Source of the DNA: Timema cristinae
Lineage: Eukaryota; Arthropoda; Insecta; Phasmatodea; Timematidae
Length of the DNA: 64,000 nt
NCBI GenBank assembly: GCA_039000515.1
Contig: JBCFYV010000935.1
Span: forward strand, 59,558,346-59,622,345
Reading direction: 5' to 3'
The notes under the pieces were generated by a model. That model worked only from the letters and a program-made list of their open reading frames with translations. It did not search any database and had not been told where the DNA came from. The position numbers and the translations under genes are program-made. Below are positions 63,494 to 64,000 of this stretch, piece by piece (position 1 is the first letter of the stretch; every line of letters starts with the position of its first letter).

Positions 63494-64000
63494 TTTGAAC
63501 ATGAAAAGCGATGAATAAGCTACAAACCAACAGAGTTAGGTATGCGTTAGTCGGTTTCAAGTCCTAAAGGGTGGAATTCACTCGCCGACTAACAGAAATA
63601 TACTCCGCGGGTGGCGTGGTGTGGTAGGTGTTCTTTTTTCTCTCTCTCTTTAGACTGCAGTAATTTAATTACGAACTCACCATATTCTTCCTCTTCCCTT
63701 GGATTAAATAATAGAGGTGGATGGAAGATGGTCAAAACTGCGACTAGGACGATCTGATGAATAAATGAAATAGTGAGGTGAACTCTACTTGACGAACATT
63801 GTTCTGTTCACGACAGTACTCACTTTAAGTCACCCGCAAACTTTTGAGGTTCGTTGGTCCAATATTTGGGAATCCGTTGCTAGAATCTACATTATTCATT
63901 AGTTTTATATTTTTATAATCTCAAGGTTTGTGAACACACGCAATTACCACAACCGAAAACTGTTTATCTTTCTGATAAGTTGCTTGTGTTGTCATAATAC
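63494..64000. other. No gene seen
   Basis: Unique-looking sequence with a TCTCTCTC run near 63640. Nothing is supported. Confidence 0.45.

Overview
This is AT-rich, repeat-dense animal DNA, most likely from an arthropod. It has no operons, no Shine-Dalgarno-type starts and almost no long open reading frames. It is packed with tRNA-derived SINEs, LINE 3' stubs, DNA-transposon remnants, hairpin MITEs and minisatellites. The arthropod call is inference. It rests on LINE C-termini with an RRLRW..GHxA / DWIELAQDRDR signature, a pogo/Tigger transposase with a C-terminal Cys-rich finger, and AACCTAACC-type short repeats. I cannot name the species.

Only one host-gene segment is convincing: the terminal exon of a leucine-rich-repeat surface protein (54958-55430, + strand). 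It encodes an LRR C-terminal cap and a hydrophobic tail that looks like a GPI-anchor signal. No LRR-coding exon is recognisable upstream, so most of the window may be one very long intron of this gene or ordinary intergenic DNA. Directly upstream lies the most unusual structure here: a 65/72-bp tandem array (53950-55001). Each unit holds a complete 3' splice site plus a copy of the first 37-44 nt of the terminal exon, so 15 near-identical acceptors precede or form the exon start.

Layout: 0-9 kb holds minisatellites (43, 46, 48 and 60 bp units), a LINE stub that gave rise to the 46-bp array, a 243-bp MITE and an unclassified dispersed repeat. 9-24 kb is SINEs in both orientations, a 60-bp-arm hairpin and a CRE/CCAAT/TATA-like cluster. 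24.1-26.1 kb is a 72-bp array that reads as one 553-codon ORF. 26-35 kb holds several further SINE families, an E-box/ETS/CCAAT cluster and a 428-bp tandem duplication. 36.1-37.0 kb is a decayed PIF/Harbinger transposon with its two genes facing each other (MADF-domain protein and transposase). 39-43 kb has two SINE2 insertions with clean target-site duplications and a 2.7-kb unclassified composite repeat. 44.3-45.1 kb has two LINE C-termini. 45921-48827 is a full-length pogo/Tigger element with TIRs, a TA duplication and a transposase broken by two frameshifts. 49-64 kb is SINEs, many nested, plus the LRR exon.

Family names used here are descriptive only. SINE1 has a tRNA-like head, a conserved middle and a tail ending GGTGCTAAAAA. 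SINE1b is a variant head of SINE1. SINE2 has a different tRNA-like head and body but the same last ~50 nt, followed by (TAA)n. SINE3-SINE6 are other tRNA-headed families. R85, R2 and R3 are unclassified dispersed repeats.
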